55,272 bases of DNA from an uncultured Lachnospiraceae bacterium (GTDB lineage Bacteria > Bacillota > Clostridia > Lachnospirales > Lachnospiraceae). Under the pieces are notes generated by a model. The model did not search any database and was not told the DNA's origin. It was given only the letters and a program-made list of their open reading frames with translations. Both the position numbers and the translations under genes were made by a program. The stretch spans positions 1-55,272 of the forward strand of contig CABSCP010000032.1 of NCBI GenBank assembly GCA_902476265.1. Reading direction: 5' to 3'. Positions within the stretch are counted from its first letter, which is position 1. Each line of letters opens with the position of its first letter. Of this stretch, positions 37,525 through 45,306 are shown piece after piece.

Positions 37525-37840
37525 CTTTGACTCCTGTTTGCATACTAATACAGCTTCTACTATACCATACTATTTTCAATTTGCCCTCCACTATGTTAAT
37601 ATTTTTCAAAATAAAATAACTTGTGCCATCTTTATATACCCACCAATAAGTTATCAAAAGAAAAAGTGGCAGGAATTGAACTGACTTTATCATATCACAT
37701 ATATCGGCACACACAACCGGGGACAAGATTTTGTACTGTTAACTTAGTGGTGGGCATTTTAAAGATTACAAGCACCTAAACTTATCAATACGAAAGAATC
37801 CGTCCCATAAACAGACTATAAACGAAAGGAGGATGCAAAA
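37525..37840. other. Divergent intergenic region before the restriction operon
   Basis: This AT-rich stretch lies between the restriction operon (minus) and a small ICE-type gene (plus) and must hold both promoters. I could not identify a consensus promoter in either direction with confidence. Open frames in it lack ribosome sites. No terminal inverted repeats of an insertion sequence are evident. Confidence 0.4.
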
Positions 37841-38002
37841 TTGATAGAAGTAAAAAACTTAAACCAAAAGCTCGTCGGAACCATTAGCGATGATGAGAAG
37901 GTGTACACAATAATCATCAAGGGATGTGTCACCACGATAACCGCAAATCCCGATGGCACCCTAAGCATTGAGCATTCCCGCTTAATGGAACAAGCAGCTT
38001 AA
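37841..38002 (+). CDS. Small conserved-looking protein, 53 residues, TTG start
   Basis: AAAGGAGG (37825-37832) sits 8 bp before a TTG that opens a 53-codon frame, and a strong terminator follows the stop, so I consider it a real gene. The product begins IEVKNLNQKLVGTISDDEK and looks like a small beta-rich domain. I do not recognise it. It is the first plus-strand gene of the plasmid/ICE-like segment and is transcribed with the leader-controlled gene downstream only if the terminator is read through. Confidence 0.6.
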   Translation: MIEVKNLNQKLVGTISDDEKVYTIIIKGCVTTITANPDGTLSIEHSRLMEQAA

Positions 38003-38024
38003 TACCAGCTTTCGCCAGAACGCT

Positions 38025-38090
38025 AGACGGCAGTGTGAAACCTATGATCTCTTTTCTGGATCTGGAGGTTTCCCTGCCGTCTTTTATTTT
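38025..38090 (+). terminator. Strong long-stem terminator
   Basis: AGACGGCAG (38025-38033) and CTGCCGTCT (38074-38082) form a perfect 9-bp stem, extended by an inner GAAACCT/AGGTTTC pairing, and are followed by TTTATTTT on the plus strand. It ends the small gene at 37841-38002. Confidence 0.88.
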
Positions 38091-38217
38091 ATCACAGATA
38101 GTTGCAAGTTTCATCGGAAACATCCTTTTCTCGGGAACTTTGTAAGGTATCAAAGGTGCTAAAAAAAATATCCCAAGACTATTAAAGAAGGAAAAATGAT
38201 CAGCGCCTTAAGTCTTA

Positions 38218-38436
38218 TCTGGAGATCAAAGCGGACGTTAAACGTCGACAGGTTCCGTCTGTGAGAACTCCACCCATATCAAATCAGGGTTGAACGCCTG
38301 ATCTGAACCAGAGAAGCGGCAAGAGGATTCCTCTTCCACCCTCAGGGTAGATCAGTGCGTTCTTTTTTTGACCACATAACCGGGTCCTCTCCGCTTCCGC
38401 AGCAACAACTCGTTTTTCAGAAAAGCGGAGTAAAAA
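38218..38436 (+). ncRNA. Structured leader RNA with competing stems and a T7 run
   Basis: The stretch before the gene at 38454 is dense in pairings: GACG/CGTC (38234-38246), ATCAGG/CCTGAT (38283-38302), CTGATCT (38298-38304)/AGATCAG (38349-38355), AAGAGG/CCTCTT (38321-38335) and ACCCT/AGGGT (38338-38348). A run of seven T follows at 38362-38368. CTCCGCTT (38389-38396) can pair upstream with GAAGCGG (38313-38319) or downstream with AAGCGGAG (38423-38430), which ends 9 bp before the AGGAGG ribosome site. Mutually exclusive stems of this kind suggest an attenuator or riboswitch-like control. I do not recognise the family. Confidence 0.55.
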
Positions 38437-38453
38437 GCTAGGAGGACAAGATT

Positions 38454-39260
38454 ATGACCAAAAAAACGACAAAAACAGCACAAGTAATTTCAAATGCAAC
38501 AAACACACAGAATGCCAAGAAGGCAAGCATCTACAAGGCGCGTAAGGGCTACAAGATTGTACAGGTCCCGGTCATTCCTGGCGTAGTAGCCACAGTAGAT
38601 GAAGACAAAGACCAGCATATTCTCGGCAAGGGCTTCTTCTGGACAGAAACAGGTGAACTTAAGCTCTGCTATGCTTTGGAAATCCCCGAAGACCAGGCAG
38701 CCCCGTTGAACAGGGATTTCGAGAGAGCAAAAGGCGAACACAGAAGAGCTCACCGCTGCAAAATCTGGAATAAGAAGCGCACCAAGAAGATAATGTGCCC
38801 TTTTTTCAACTCATGCAGCAAGTGTCCTTATGCTGAACACCCCGAAGAGATTTTTCCTTCAGAGGCAGAAGAACATCAGGAGTTTTCCTTCGATGAAGTA
38901 AATGAAGACAAGCTTTCTGTTGCCCCTGATACCTATGGTTCAGCAGAGCATATGTATCAAAGTATCGAAATGGAAGAAATGATGGAAAAGCTTAAGAGTC
39001 TCGAAGACAAAACGCTTTACATCATTGGCACTATCCTTAACCAGGAGCATGAGATAAAAGTCATCAAGGACAGGCTTAAGGACATCCAGAAGCAGCTTAA
39101 TATTGATGATGAACGTATGGAGGCTTATGCCACTGAGTACATCACATATTATCGTAGCTACAAACGACTAAATAAGAAAATGAGCGGTAACATCCCCCAT
39201 CGGGTGCTACCGCTCTTACTTTCTTGCTTCTTTTTGACAGGCCTGCGGCCATTAAGCTGA
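38454..39260 (+). CDS. ICE/plasmid-type accessory protein with Cys motif and coiled C-terminus
   Basis: The 268-residue protein resembles accessory proteins seen on Lachnospiraceae conjugative elements: a lysine-rich start, a core of about 100 residues (GYKIVQVPVIPGVVATVDED, then ILGKGFFW), a Cys motif CPFFNSCSKCPY (C-x5-C-x2-C), and a long charged helix in the last third that probably forms a coiled coil. Its role is unknown. AGGAGG precedes the ATG. The last 25 residues, after KRLNKK, are encoded by a terminator-like stem and overlap the convergent gene, so the original gene may have been cut and fused to new sequence there. Confidence 0.65.
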   Translation: MTKKTTKTAQVISNATNTQNAKKASIYKARKGYKIVQVPVIPGVVATVDEDKDQHILGKGFFWTETGELKLCYALEIPEDQAAPLNRDFERAKGEHRRAHRCKIWNKKRTKKIMCPFFNSCSKCPYAEHPEEIFPSEAEEHQEFSFDEVNEDKLSVAPDTYGSAEHMYQSIEMEEMMEKLKSLEDKTLYIIGTILNQEHEIKVIKDRLKDIQKQLNIDDERMEAYATEYITYYRSYKRLNKKMSGNIPHRVLPLLLSCFFLTGLRPLS

Positions 39261-39490
39261 AATTGATCCTGTGATTTTATATCGCGTATTGCTCTGTCTA
39301 GGCTGCGACTTCTTGAATGTGTGTGATATGGATCACTGACATGGTGCTTGTGAAATGTAACTATTACATCCCCATCTGGCTGCTCCACTGAATGAAGCTG
39401 CCACATATGATGGGTGTTTTTCGACAGAAGCGTAATATCATATTCATTCGCCAGTATTACGCTGAAATACTTTCTATCGAGATTATCCAA
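39158..39490 (-). CDS. Hypothetical par-operon protein, 110 residues
   Basis: I do not recognise this basic protein, but its N-terminal 75 residues (LDRKYFSVILANEYDIT, then IVTFHKHHVSDPYHTH) look well structured, and it is the last gene of the parA/parB operon. The start is unclear. The only usual start codon is a TTG at 39488-39490 with a poor ribosome site. An AAAGGGGG signal in the end of parB instead points to a start near DIIYTQAELD, where only ATC or ATA codons are available. The C-terminal end overlaps the convergent gene by about 100 bp and contains a terminator stem. Confidence 0.55.
   Translation of the reverse strand: MDNLDRKYFSVILANEYDITLLSKNTHHMWQLHSVEQPDGDVIVTFHKHHVSDPYHTHSRSRSLDRAIRDIKSQDQFQLNGRRPVKKKQESKSGSTRWGMLPLIFLFSRL
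39182..39217. terminator. Two-way terminator inside overlapping convergent genes
   Basis: GAGCGGTA (39182-39189) and TACCGCTC (39208-39215) form a perfect 8-bp stem. The plus side is followed by TTACTTTCTT and the minus side by ATTTTCTTATTT, so it can stop both the accessory gene and the par operon. It lies inside both reading frames. Confidence 0.65.
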
Positions 39491-39512
39491 TTCTGCCTGA
39501 GTGTATATGATA

Positions 39513-40457
39513 TCACGCCCCCTTTCTCATAAAATACTGCTCCAATGCCTCTTCCAGAATGCCCTGCACGTCCTTTGCAGCCACGTTGGAAAAATATTTG
39601 CTATAGACTTTTGCCGGTAGCTTCACGCTGACCGGTCTTTTGACCTCTGATACAGGCTTATCTACTCCGAACACTTCCTGCACGGTCTCCTTTGTAATGG
39701 ATCCTGCTGCCGCCCTGAGTTTATCAGCACTTTCCTTTTTGAGTTTGATACAGTTCTGCTCCATAACTACCAACACAAGAGCCTGCTCTTCCTCTGATAA
39801 AAATGACAGCTCCACCCCGGCTATTATGGTCAAGGATCCTTCATCTAACATATCCTTAAATGCAGGTATCAAATGATTACAGCGAACATACCTCGCAATA
39901 TTGCGACCAGTCATGCCATATTCCTGCCCAATCAGCTCCCTGGACTTCGCCTGCCGGTGGACATGATGTCCACCATCGCCATTGAGCAGGTGAAGTTCTT
40001 CCATAATCTCTTCTCTTTTCTTGGTGCCACAGACCTTATCATATCTCGTAGAAAGCACAGCTATCCTCTCAGACACCGACAGATCATTAAAGGAACGCTG
40101 AATCACGTTGGTCTCAACCACATAGACCCATGCCTCTTCATCTGTCAGACCTTCCTTAACAATAGCAGGAATCTCTGTGAGTCCAACTATCTTTGCAGCA
40201 TTCTGTCTGTTGTGCCCTGCCAGCATTTCATATCCAGACTCTCTTTTCTGAACAATCACAGGCGTAAGTATCCCGTGCTCACGAATACTCTCTACCATAT
40301 CATTCAACCGCTCCCCCTCATATAACTTGAAGGGATGCTCATGGAATGGAGCTATAGCACCAATTGGAAGCATCTGAACACCGCCCTCTGGCTCTGTCCC
40401 CGTCAGCAGATCTATCGCATCATTAAACACTTTTCTCTTAGGCTGATTTGCTTTCAT
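39513..40457 (-). CDS. ParB/RepB/Spo0J family partition protein
   Basis: The 314-residue protein has the ParB nuclease-like/CTPase domain (EHPFKLYEGERLNDMVESI, then ILTPVIVQ and the GHNRQNAAKI box, the family's arginine patch), a central helix-turn-helix region, and a basic C-terminal part. It should load on a parS-type centromere and act with the ParA encoded upstream to segregate a plasmid or integrative element. No obvious parS palindrome was found. The gene overlaps the end of parA by 20 bp; its AAAGGAG site lies in parA. The sequence is of plasmid/ICE type rather than the chromosomal Spo0J. Confidence 0.92.
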   Translation of the reverse strand: MKANQPKRKVFNDAIDLLTGTEPEGGVQMLPIGAIAPFHEHPFKLYEGERLNDMVESIREHGILTPVIVQKRESGYEMLAGHNRQNAAKIVGLTEIPAIVKEGLTDEEAWVYVVETNVIQRSFNDLSVSERIAVLSTRYDKVCGTKKREEIMEELHLLNGDGGHHVHRQAKSRELIGQEYGMTGRNIARYVRCNHLIPAFKDMLDEGSLTIIAGVELSFLSEEEQALVLVVMEQNCIKLKKESADKLRAAAGSITKETVQEVFGVDKPVSEVKRPVSVKLPAKVYSKYFSNVAAKDVQGILEEALEQYFMRKGA

Positions 40458-41232
40458 ATGCGATCAACTCCTTTCCAAAATCCAAATATGCCTTGCAAGC
40501 CTTCGTCTGTGGCGCGTACTCCAAAAGCGGTTCACTGTAATAAACACTCTCACCCACCTTAACGGTACTCGGGATCTTGCTTTCAAATACTCTGATCTGC
40601 CCCTCAAAGGTTTCAGCAACCTGCTTTGATATTACCTTACAAAGATTAGTCCTAGCCTCACACATCGTAAGCAAGATTCCTTCAACTTCCAGCTTTGGAT
40701 TGATGCGACTCTTTATTTTCTTTATAGTCCTAAGGAATTCTTGTAATCCCACCATAACCAGAAGCTGAGGGTTGACAGTAATCACAACCCCGTCCGCTGC
40801 AGCCAGAGCATTTATAGTAAGTGCCCCAAGTGCAGGACAAGTATCCACTATCAGATAATCATATCTATCCTTTAATGGCTCCAAGATGTTTGCCAGCATC
40901 TTTTCAGCCCCCATTTCAAGTCTGAGCTTTGCATCCACCGCCGACAAGACCATTGATGAAGCAACGAAGTCTACCCCATTGCGGCTCATAATATATTCAG
41001 ATGGATCCGGGAGCTCTTCATCATCAATCTGAGCCATCATCAAATGTCCGATTGTTACTGGAACTGCCGCAGTGTCCTCTACACCAAAGCAGGTTGTCAG
41101 ATTTGCCTGGCTGTCAAAATCCACCGCTAAAACCTTTTTTCCCATACTTGCAAGGGAATATGCCAGATTATATGTACTCACACTCTTACCTACGCCGCCT
41201 TTTGTCGCTCCTAGTATTATCACTTTTCCCAT
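40438..41232 (-). CDS. ParA family partition ATPase
   Basis: The 264-residue ATPase opens with the deviant Walker A KGGVGKS (residues 11-17) and has the A' motif VDFDSQAN and Walker B LIVDTCPALG of ParA/Soj proteins. It forms ATP-dependent gradients on the nucleoid that move the ParB-bound DNA. An AGGAGG site overlaps the stop of the small membrane gene upstream, so the genes are coupled. Its presence shows that this segment came from a plasmid or integrative conjugative element. Confidence 0.94.
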   Translation of the reverse strand: MGKVIILGATKGGVGKSVSTYNLAYSLASMGKKVLAVDFDSQANLTTCFGVEDTAAVPVTIGHLMMAQIDDEELPDPSEYIMSRNGVDFVASSMVLSAVDAKLRLEMGAEKMLANILEPLKDRYDYLIVDTCPALGALTINALAAADGVVITVNPQLLVMVGLQEFLRTIKKIKSRINPKLEVEGILLTMCEARTNLCKVISKQVAETFEGQIRVFESKIPSTVKVGESVYYSEPLLEYAPQTKACKAYLDFGKELIAYESKSA

Positions 41233-41241
41233 GATTGCCTC

Positions 41242-41391
41242 CTATCTGACCAGCTGATCCATGAGAGATTCAGCCTGCCCCATTATTGATTCATTCAACA
41301 TTGACTTGATATCATCAAAACAGATAATAAGAACCGCCAATGCCACAAATACCAGTACAAACCCGATTGTCCTTATATTCACTCTACTCAT
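41242..41391 (-). CDS. Small single-pass membrane protein in par operon, 49 residues
   Basis: A short frame runs from ATG at 41389-41391 to TAG at 41242-41244. It encodes a basic N-terminus (MSRVNIRTIG), one strong membrane segment (FVLVFVALAVLIICF) and a cytoplasmic helix of about 25 residues. The ATG overlaps the stop of the SymE-like gene (ATGA) and its stop overlaps the parA ribosome site, so the gene fits exactly between its neighbours. Coupling on both sides makes it a convincing gene despite its size. The role is unknown; it could anchor or modulate ParA, or act as a small toxin. Confidence 0.7.
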   Translation of the reverse strand: MSRVNIRTIGFVLVFVALAVLIICFDDIKSMLNESIMGQAESLMDQLVR

Positions 41392-41699
41392 GCGTCGTAC
41401 CCCACATTCTGCTCCGCTACAAACCGAGCATGGATCTGTTCTTTTTCTGCCTCAAACCTCTTCTGCAGAGCTTTAAGCTCTCTTTCCATGAATACCGCTT
41501 CTGCTTCCTTCATAGAACCCTTTTCTGTATCTGGTGTAATGATGATTTTTCCATTCTCGCATGTGACAGATACATAATCCCCGATATGGAAGTTCAGTTG
41601 CTCCAGCCACTTTCCTTTGAGCATGACCGTCGGAACCTGCTGATACTTATAACCGGACATGCCGTACACCTTCATACTCCTGTTTTTCGTTATTGCCAT
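41388..41699 (-). CDS. SymE-like protein with AbrB-type fold
   Basis: The 103-residue protein has a core (VYGMSGYKYQQVPTVMLKG, then WLEQLNFHIGDYVSV and GKIIITPD) that fits the SymE family, an AbrB-like fold. The founding SymE of Escherichia coli is an SOS-induced toxin, but many family members in Firmicutes are on mobile elements with no shown toxicity. A charged helical tail of about 40 residues follows. The ATG at 41697-41699 has AAAGGAGA upstream; the longer frame to 41756 runs through a leader terminator. It is the first gene of the par operon, so it may regulate that operon. Confidence 0.75.
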   Translation of the reverse strand: MAITKNRSMKVYGMSGYKYQQVPTVMLKGKWLEQLNFHIGDYVSVTCENGKIIITPDTEKGSMKEAEAVFMERELKALQKRFEAEKEQIHARFVAEQNVGYDA

Positions 41700-41729
41700 A
41701 TTTCTGATCTCCTTTCCTTTGACTCTGAT

Positions 41730-41850
41730 TGACGAAAAAAGGACCCGGACTTCCAAACAGGTTCTACCGTTCGGACAGTCTGAGTCCTATGATGCATAGT
41801 GCATTCAAAGAAGATGAATTGTTCTGTGGGCACAGAACCTCATCCTCTTT
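41730..41850 (-). ncRNA. Structured leader with terminator stem before the par operon
   Basis: On the minus strand a long hairpin (41807-41850) has an 11-position outer stem with one mismatch and a perfect GTTCTGTG/CACAGAAC core. A small ATGCA/TGCAT stem follows (41792-41804). Next come AGGAC (41784-41788)/GTCCT (41740-41744) and GACT/AGTC, followed by TTTTTT at 41735-41740. That last stem is a terminator only about 30 bp before the SymE-like start codon, so transcription attenuation of the par operon is likely. Confidence 0.6.
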
Positions 41851-41968
41851 TCAACTATTCGGTTAGATTGTACGGGCCCGTCCTGATCTTAACCATTGAC
41901 AGTTAAAAATAGGACTCAACCTCGCAAACCCTTGTATTTCTTAGGCTGCTCGATTTAGCCCTATTATA

Positions 41969-42100
41969 TCAGAGGCCCCATTTCGAGATAGCCTTATCTG
42001 TAATCCCCAGTTTTTCAGCCAGCTCGCTTTGCGTCCAGCCGTGCTTTTTTCTTTGGAAAGCGATAAACTTTCCTGTTTTTTCCTGATCCATTTGACTCAT
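41969..42100 (-). pseudogene. Truncated XRE-type regulator (N-terminal 43 residues)
   Basis: AAGGAGG precedes the ATG at 42098-42100. The frame encodes the first half of a standard Cro/C1 domain (FIAFQRKKHGWTQSELAEK, then TDKAISKW) and then ends abruptly as GL-stop, where family members continue with ERG and the rest of the domain. The cut lies near 41975. I read this as a chromosomal gene truncated where the par/restriction island joins. Confidence 0.7.
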
Positions 42101-42199
42101 GCCCTCCTTGCCATGTCTCCATTATACATTGACTCTGTAAAATGAACACCTACCAATGGTAGAGTTGAGAGGTCAAAGAAGAAAAATGCAATCGCCGCC

Positions 42200-42751
42200 C
42201 TATTTTTCAAGCAAAAATTTTGCAACTGCCGGACGCAATGCAAGCCCCAGAGGAACCGCTGCGACCACCGCGATAACGGCATTTATGCTTGATACAACAC
42301 TTTTTTGCACTACGGTAAGCATAACCGCTTCAAAGGGCAGTCCTAAAACGAAACGGCTTTCTATAAAGGTTTTTGAAAGATATAACAGAACATAAATAAA
42401 CGCCCCTGACGCTGCGCCGCTGATCACTCTTATTTTCAGCCCTGTGTGATATCCGGAAATCATTTTTCCGCATAACCATGCCATTATAAATTTAAAAACG
42501 AACGTAAAAGGCGCTGATGAAATGTATGCAGGATTTGTCAAATCAAAAAACATGGATCCTATCCCGGCTGCAAGTCCTCCTGGCGTTGCCCCCAGAAGGA
42601 TACCGGATAACAGGCACATCACGTTCCCCATATGTAACCGTGTGCTGCCTATTGCCGTTGGGATCGGAATTTGTAAAAAGGCTGACGCTGAATATACGGC
42701 TGCTGCCATAATTCCGATCAGCGCAATGTCCCTGACTGTAATTTTTTTCAT
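42200..42751 (-). CDS. ECF transporter S component, possibly for a vitamin B6 compound
   Basis: The 183-residue protein has five to six hydrophobic segments and the features of ECF-type substrate-capture subunits (IALIGIMAAAVYSASAF at the start, then LHMGNVMCLLSGILLG). S components bind a vitamin and work with the shared EcfAAT module, which is not in this window. The divergent neighbour is a MocR regulator of the type that includes PdxR, and known PdxR-linked S components carry pyridoxine, so a B6 vitamer is the best guess. The ATG at 42749-42751 has GGAGG 10 bp upstream. The promoter -35 overlaps a MocR operator half-site. Confidence 0.8.
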   Translation of the reverse strand: MKKITVRDIALIGIMAAAVYSASAFLQIPIPTAIGSTRLHMGNVMCLLSGILLGATPGGLAAGIGSMFFDLTNPAYISSAPFTFVFKFIMAWLCGKMISGYHTGLKIRVISGAASGAFIYVLLYLSKTFIESRFVLGLPFEAVMLTVVQKSVVSSINAVIAVVAAVPLGLALRPAVAKFLLEK

Positions 42752-42791
42752 GTTTTTTCGTCCTCCGTTTCTTAATTTTATGTGTCCCATT

Positions 42792-42841
42792 ATATCCTTG
42801 CCATTGTAGCCATACAATGTTAGAATTGTATTGCATACAAT
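42792..42841. promoter_or_regulatory. Shared promoter/operator between ECF gene and MocR regulator
   Basis: Three heptamers, ATACAAT (42812-42818), ATTGTAT (42825-42831) and ATACAAT (42835-42841), form alternating inverted repeats. On the minus strand TTGTAT (-35) falls in the first, and TATAAT (-10) lies 17 bp downstream near 42789-42794. MocR proteins bind repeated half-sites of this kind, so direct control of the ECF gene and autoregulation are likely. Confidence 0.7.
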
Positions 42842-42859
42842 TTTGAAAGGAGCAGCTTT

Positions 42860-44254
42860 ATGCCGGTTAATTCTTTTGAAAATTATCCGATGTCATGGAA
42901 GCCACAAAAATCAGACCTGGAAAAACCGTACTATTTATCCATAGCCGCTTGTCTGGAAAAAGACATTATAAGCGGCACTTTGGCAGAAAATACAAAGCTG
43001 CCTCCGCAAAGGGAGTTGGCCGATTTCCTGGATTTGAATTTAAGCACCATTACGCGGGCTTACAAACTTTGTGAATTAAAAGGAATTACTTATGCTGTGA
43101 CAGGAAAAGGGACTTTTGTTTCGCCGGGAATTTCTGCACAGGATACGTTTCTTGATAAAACCAGCCCTGTCATCGAAATGGGGATGATAAAACCGTTCTA
43201 TGAATGTAACCAGAGTATTTTAAACGCGGCCCAAACCGTACTGGACAACTCGGATAATGTCCGTCTTTTTGAATACAGCAATCCTTTCGGAACAAAGCGA
43301 CAGGTAAATGCGGCTTTAAAGTGGCTTCATCATTTTGGCATCAACGCTGCAAAAGAAAACACACTCTTGTCTGCCGGGGCACAGAATGCTTTATCTGTTG
43401 TGCTGATTTCTCTGTTTAAAGCGGGAGATAAAATTGCGGTGGACACTTTTACTTATACAAATTTTAAGGGCTTGGCCAACTTTCTCCAAATACAGCTCAT
43501 ATCCATTGATGCAGATGAATTTGGCATATCCCCCTCTGCTTTATTAAAGGCTTGCAGGAATACGGAGATAAAGGGGATTTATCTCATGCCTACGTGCAGC
43601 AATCCCACAAGTATCTTTATGCCGGTTTCCCGCAGACAGGAAATCGCAGATATTGCGAGCCAATATCATCTGCTGCTGATTGAAGATGATATTTATTCTT
43701 TTTTGGCCCCCAATGGAGTAAAATCATTTTTTTCTATCCTTCCGGAACAGACCGTTCATATTTGCAGCATTTCAAAATCCCTGTGTGCGGGACTGCGTGT
43801 GGCATTTATAACATTTCCGGCAAAATACAGAGAAGCGCTGGTGGCCGGTATGCTCAATATCAATCTGAAAACCGTTTCCCTGAACGGGGAAATTGTTGCG
43901 GAATTGATCGAAAGCGGTACCGCTTTTAATATCGTTCATCACAAAACCGCACTCGCCCAAAAAAGAAACCGGATTTTCAAGTCCGTTTTTGATGTGCCCG
44001 GGCATGATAACATAACACGTTTCTTTTACTGGCTTCCGCTTCCAAAACATTTGACAAGTGAGGAAACGGAATTACTTGCCTTACAACGAGGCGTGCATAT
44101 TTTAGGTTCTCACAGGTTTGCCATGCAAAATGAGCAAAAATCATCTTACATAAGGGTATCCATCACTTCGCCCGATACGGAAGATGATTTAAGAAAAGGA
44201 CTGCTGATATTGAAAACTATTTTCGACAATAATACCGTAGATTTTTTTGTATAG
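42860..44254 (+). CDS. MocR family regulator (GntR domain with aminotransferase domain, PdxR-like)
   Basis: The 464-residue protein has a GntR winged helix at about 20-90 (LPPQRELADFLDLNLSTITR) joined to a fold-type I aminotransferase domain. The PLP lysine is in SISKSLCAGLR, in the usual place. In this family PLP binding acts as a signal rather than for catalysis; PdxR members control B6 synthesis or uptake. AAAGGAG precedes the ATG. The divergent ECF S component and repeated operator support a role in vitamin uptake, though some MocR proteins act on GABA or taurine genes instead. Confidence 0.88.
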   Translation: MPVNSFENYPMSWKPQKSDLEKPYYLSIAACLEKDIISGTLAENTKLPPQRELADFLDLNLSTITRAYKLCELKGITYAVTGKGTFVSPGISAQDTFLDKTSPVIEMGMIKPFYECNQSILNAAQTVLDNSDNVRLFEYSNPFGTKRQVNAALKWLHHFGINAAKENTLLSAGAQNALSVVLISLFKAGDKIAVDTFTYTNFKGLANFLQIQLISIDADEFGISPSALLKACRNTEIKGIYLMPTCSNPTSIFMPVSRRQEIADIASQYHLLLIEDDIYSFLAPNGVKSFFSILPEQTVHICSISKSLCAGLRVAFITFPAKYREALVAGMLNINLKTVSLNGEIVAELIESGTAFNIVHHKTALAQKRNRIFKSVFDVPGHDNITRFFYWLPLPKHLTSEETELLALQRGVHILGSHRFAMQNEQKSSYIRVSITSPDTEDDLRKGLLILKTIFDNNTVDFFV

Positions 44255-44447
44255 AAAATGATAAAGGCCCTTGCAAATGGATCTGAAGCTGCCGTGTTTT
44301 ATAGCGATGAAATTGACCGGACAGAGCGAGGGATGCTTCTTGACCGCGATGTCCAGAAGAGGGGAATGAGGACGCCGGAAGAGGGACACATGATTTCTTA
44401 TTTCAGATACCCTCAGTGTACAAGGGGACACACGTCCCAAACCGTGA

Positions 44448-44651
44448 TATTTACAAAAAACAGAAATTCTTTCTTATTTGCTCTCTGAATATAATGACGG
44501 GCGCAGGAAAAATTTCTTTTGTCTGGCGGTCAATTTATTAGAACTTTCGGAGATACAAGAAGCCATAAAACATATAAAAGTCCGGTCATGCGTCCGGCAA
44601 AGGGCAATTAACCTGAGAAATGATAAAATAGAATTTGAGAAGGAGAAATAA
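44448..44651 (+). pseudogene. C-terminal fragment resembling a DUF3795 protein
   Basis: An open stretch with no start codon reads SEYNDGRRKNFFCLAVNLL and continues to a TAA at 44649-44651 that overlaps the next gene's ATG. This matches the end of DUF3795 proteins. The N-terminal half and the usual Cys-rich part are missing. It is a remnant of an acquired gene. Confidence 0.4.
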
Positions 44652-45121
44652 TGATTACAATTCAGGAGATACCTGTTTCAAGAATCAACGAGTATTGGGA
44701 CATCCAATTTCAGTATTTGGTGAATGATGGAATGATAACGACAGAGGAAGAAAAGGAATACTTCCAGAGTTCTGAGTATCGAGATGTACGAAAGGGTCAT
44801 ATGTTGCGCACGCCGGATACCTTGCATATGGTTTATTTTATGCGTGATGGCGTTAAAATCGGTGCATCTCAATACTGTACTTTCAAGAGTGAGGACGGAA
44901 AATGCTTTATTCTTGATTTCTGGGTATTTCCGAAGTACAGAGGAAACAGAACGGGACGCAAGTGCTTCCAAACGCTTTTTGAATATACAAAAAATGACGG
45001 CGCACTTTATTACGCATTAACCTATGCAAAAGAGGATTCGCATAGGTTTTGGCTTTCTCTTGGTTTTGTTGACAACGGAACAGATGAATACGGCTCACCG
45101 TTGATGATAAAGAGCGACTGA
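44651..45121 (+). CDS. GNAT family N-acetyltransferase
   Basis: The 156-residue protein has the GNAT core: a strand ending FILDFWVFPKYRGNRTGRKC, where R/G residues of motif A bind the acetyl-CoA pyrophosphate, and the late strand YALTYAKEDSHRFWLSLGF. AGAAGGAGA precedes the ATG. The substrate cannot be told. It is the first of three GNAT genes within 2.5 kb of AT-rich acquired DNA, which suggests a resistance or modification gene cluster gathered by transfer. Confidence 0.85.
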   Translation: MITIQEIPVSRINEYWDIQFQYLVNDGMITTEEEKEYFQSSEYRDVRKGHMLRTPDTLHMVYFMRDGVKIGASQYCTFKSEDGKCFILDFWVFPKYRGNRTGRKCFQTLFEYTKNDGALYYALTYAKEDSHRFWLSLGFVDNGTDEYGSPLMIKSD

Positions 45122-45148
45122 CAAATTGAATTTTGTGGAGGTGTAAAA

Positions 45149-45250
45149 ATGGATTTATCAGGATTTAAGTGGACTAGGAAGCCTAAAGAGTTCCAGATCA
45201 TTGGCAATGGAATTGAAGTGACTACAAAACCGTACACAGATTTATTTTAA
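45149..45250 (+). pseudogene. N-terminal fragment resembling a DUF1349 protein
   Basis: A perfect GGAGGTG site precedes an ATG opening 33 codons (FKWTRKPKEFQI, then IEVTTKPYTDLF) and a TAA. This looks like the first strand pair of a DUF1349 sugar-binding-like sandwich domain, which should be about 200 residues long. The rest is absent. Confidence 0.45.
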
Positions 45251-45306
45251 ACAACGAATTCCAGGTTGTAGGATTGGAAAATTAGAAAATTTGGAGGTGA
45301 TAGTGC

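Noticed and set aside
44258..44488. 76-codon frame after the MocR gene
   Set aside because: No ribosome site or recognisable domain; it overlaps the DUF3795-like remnant in another frame.
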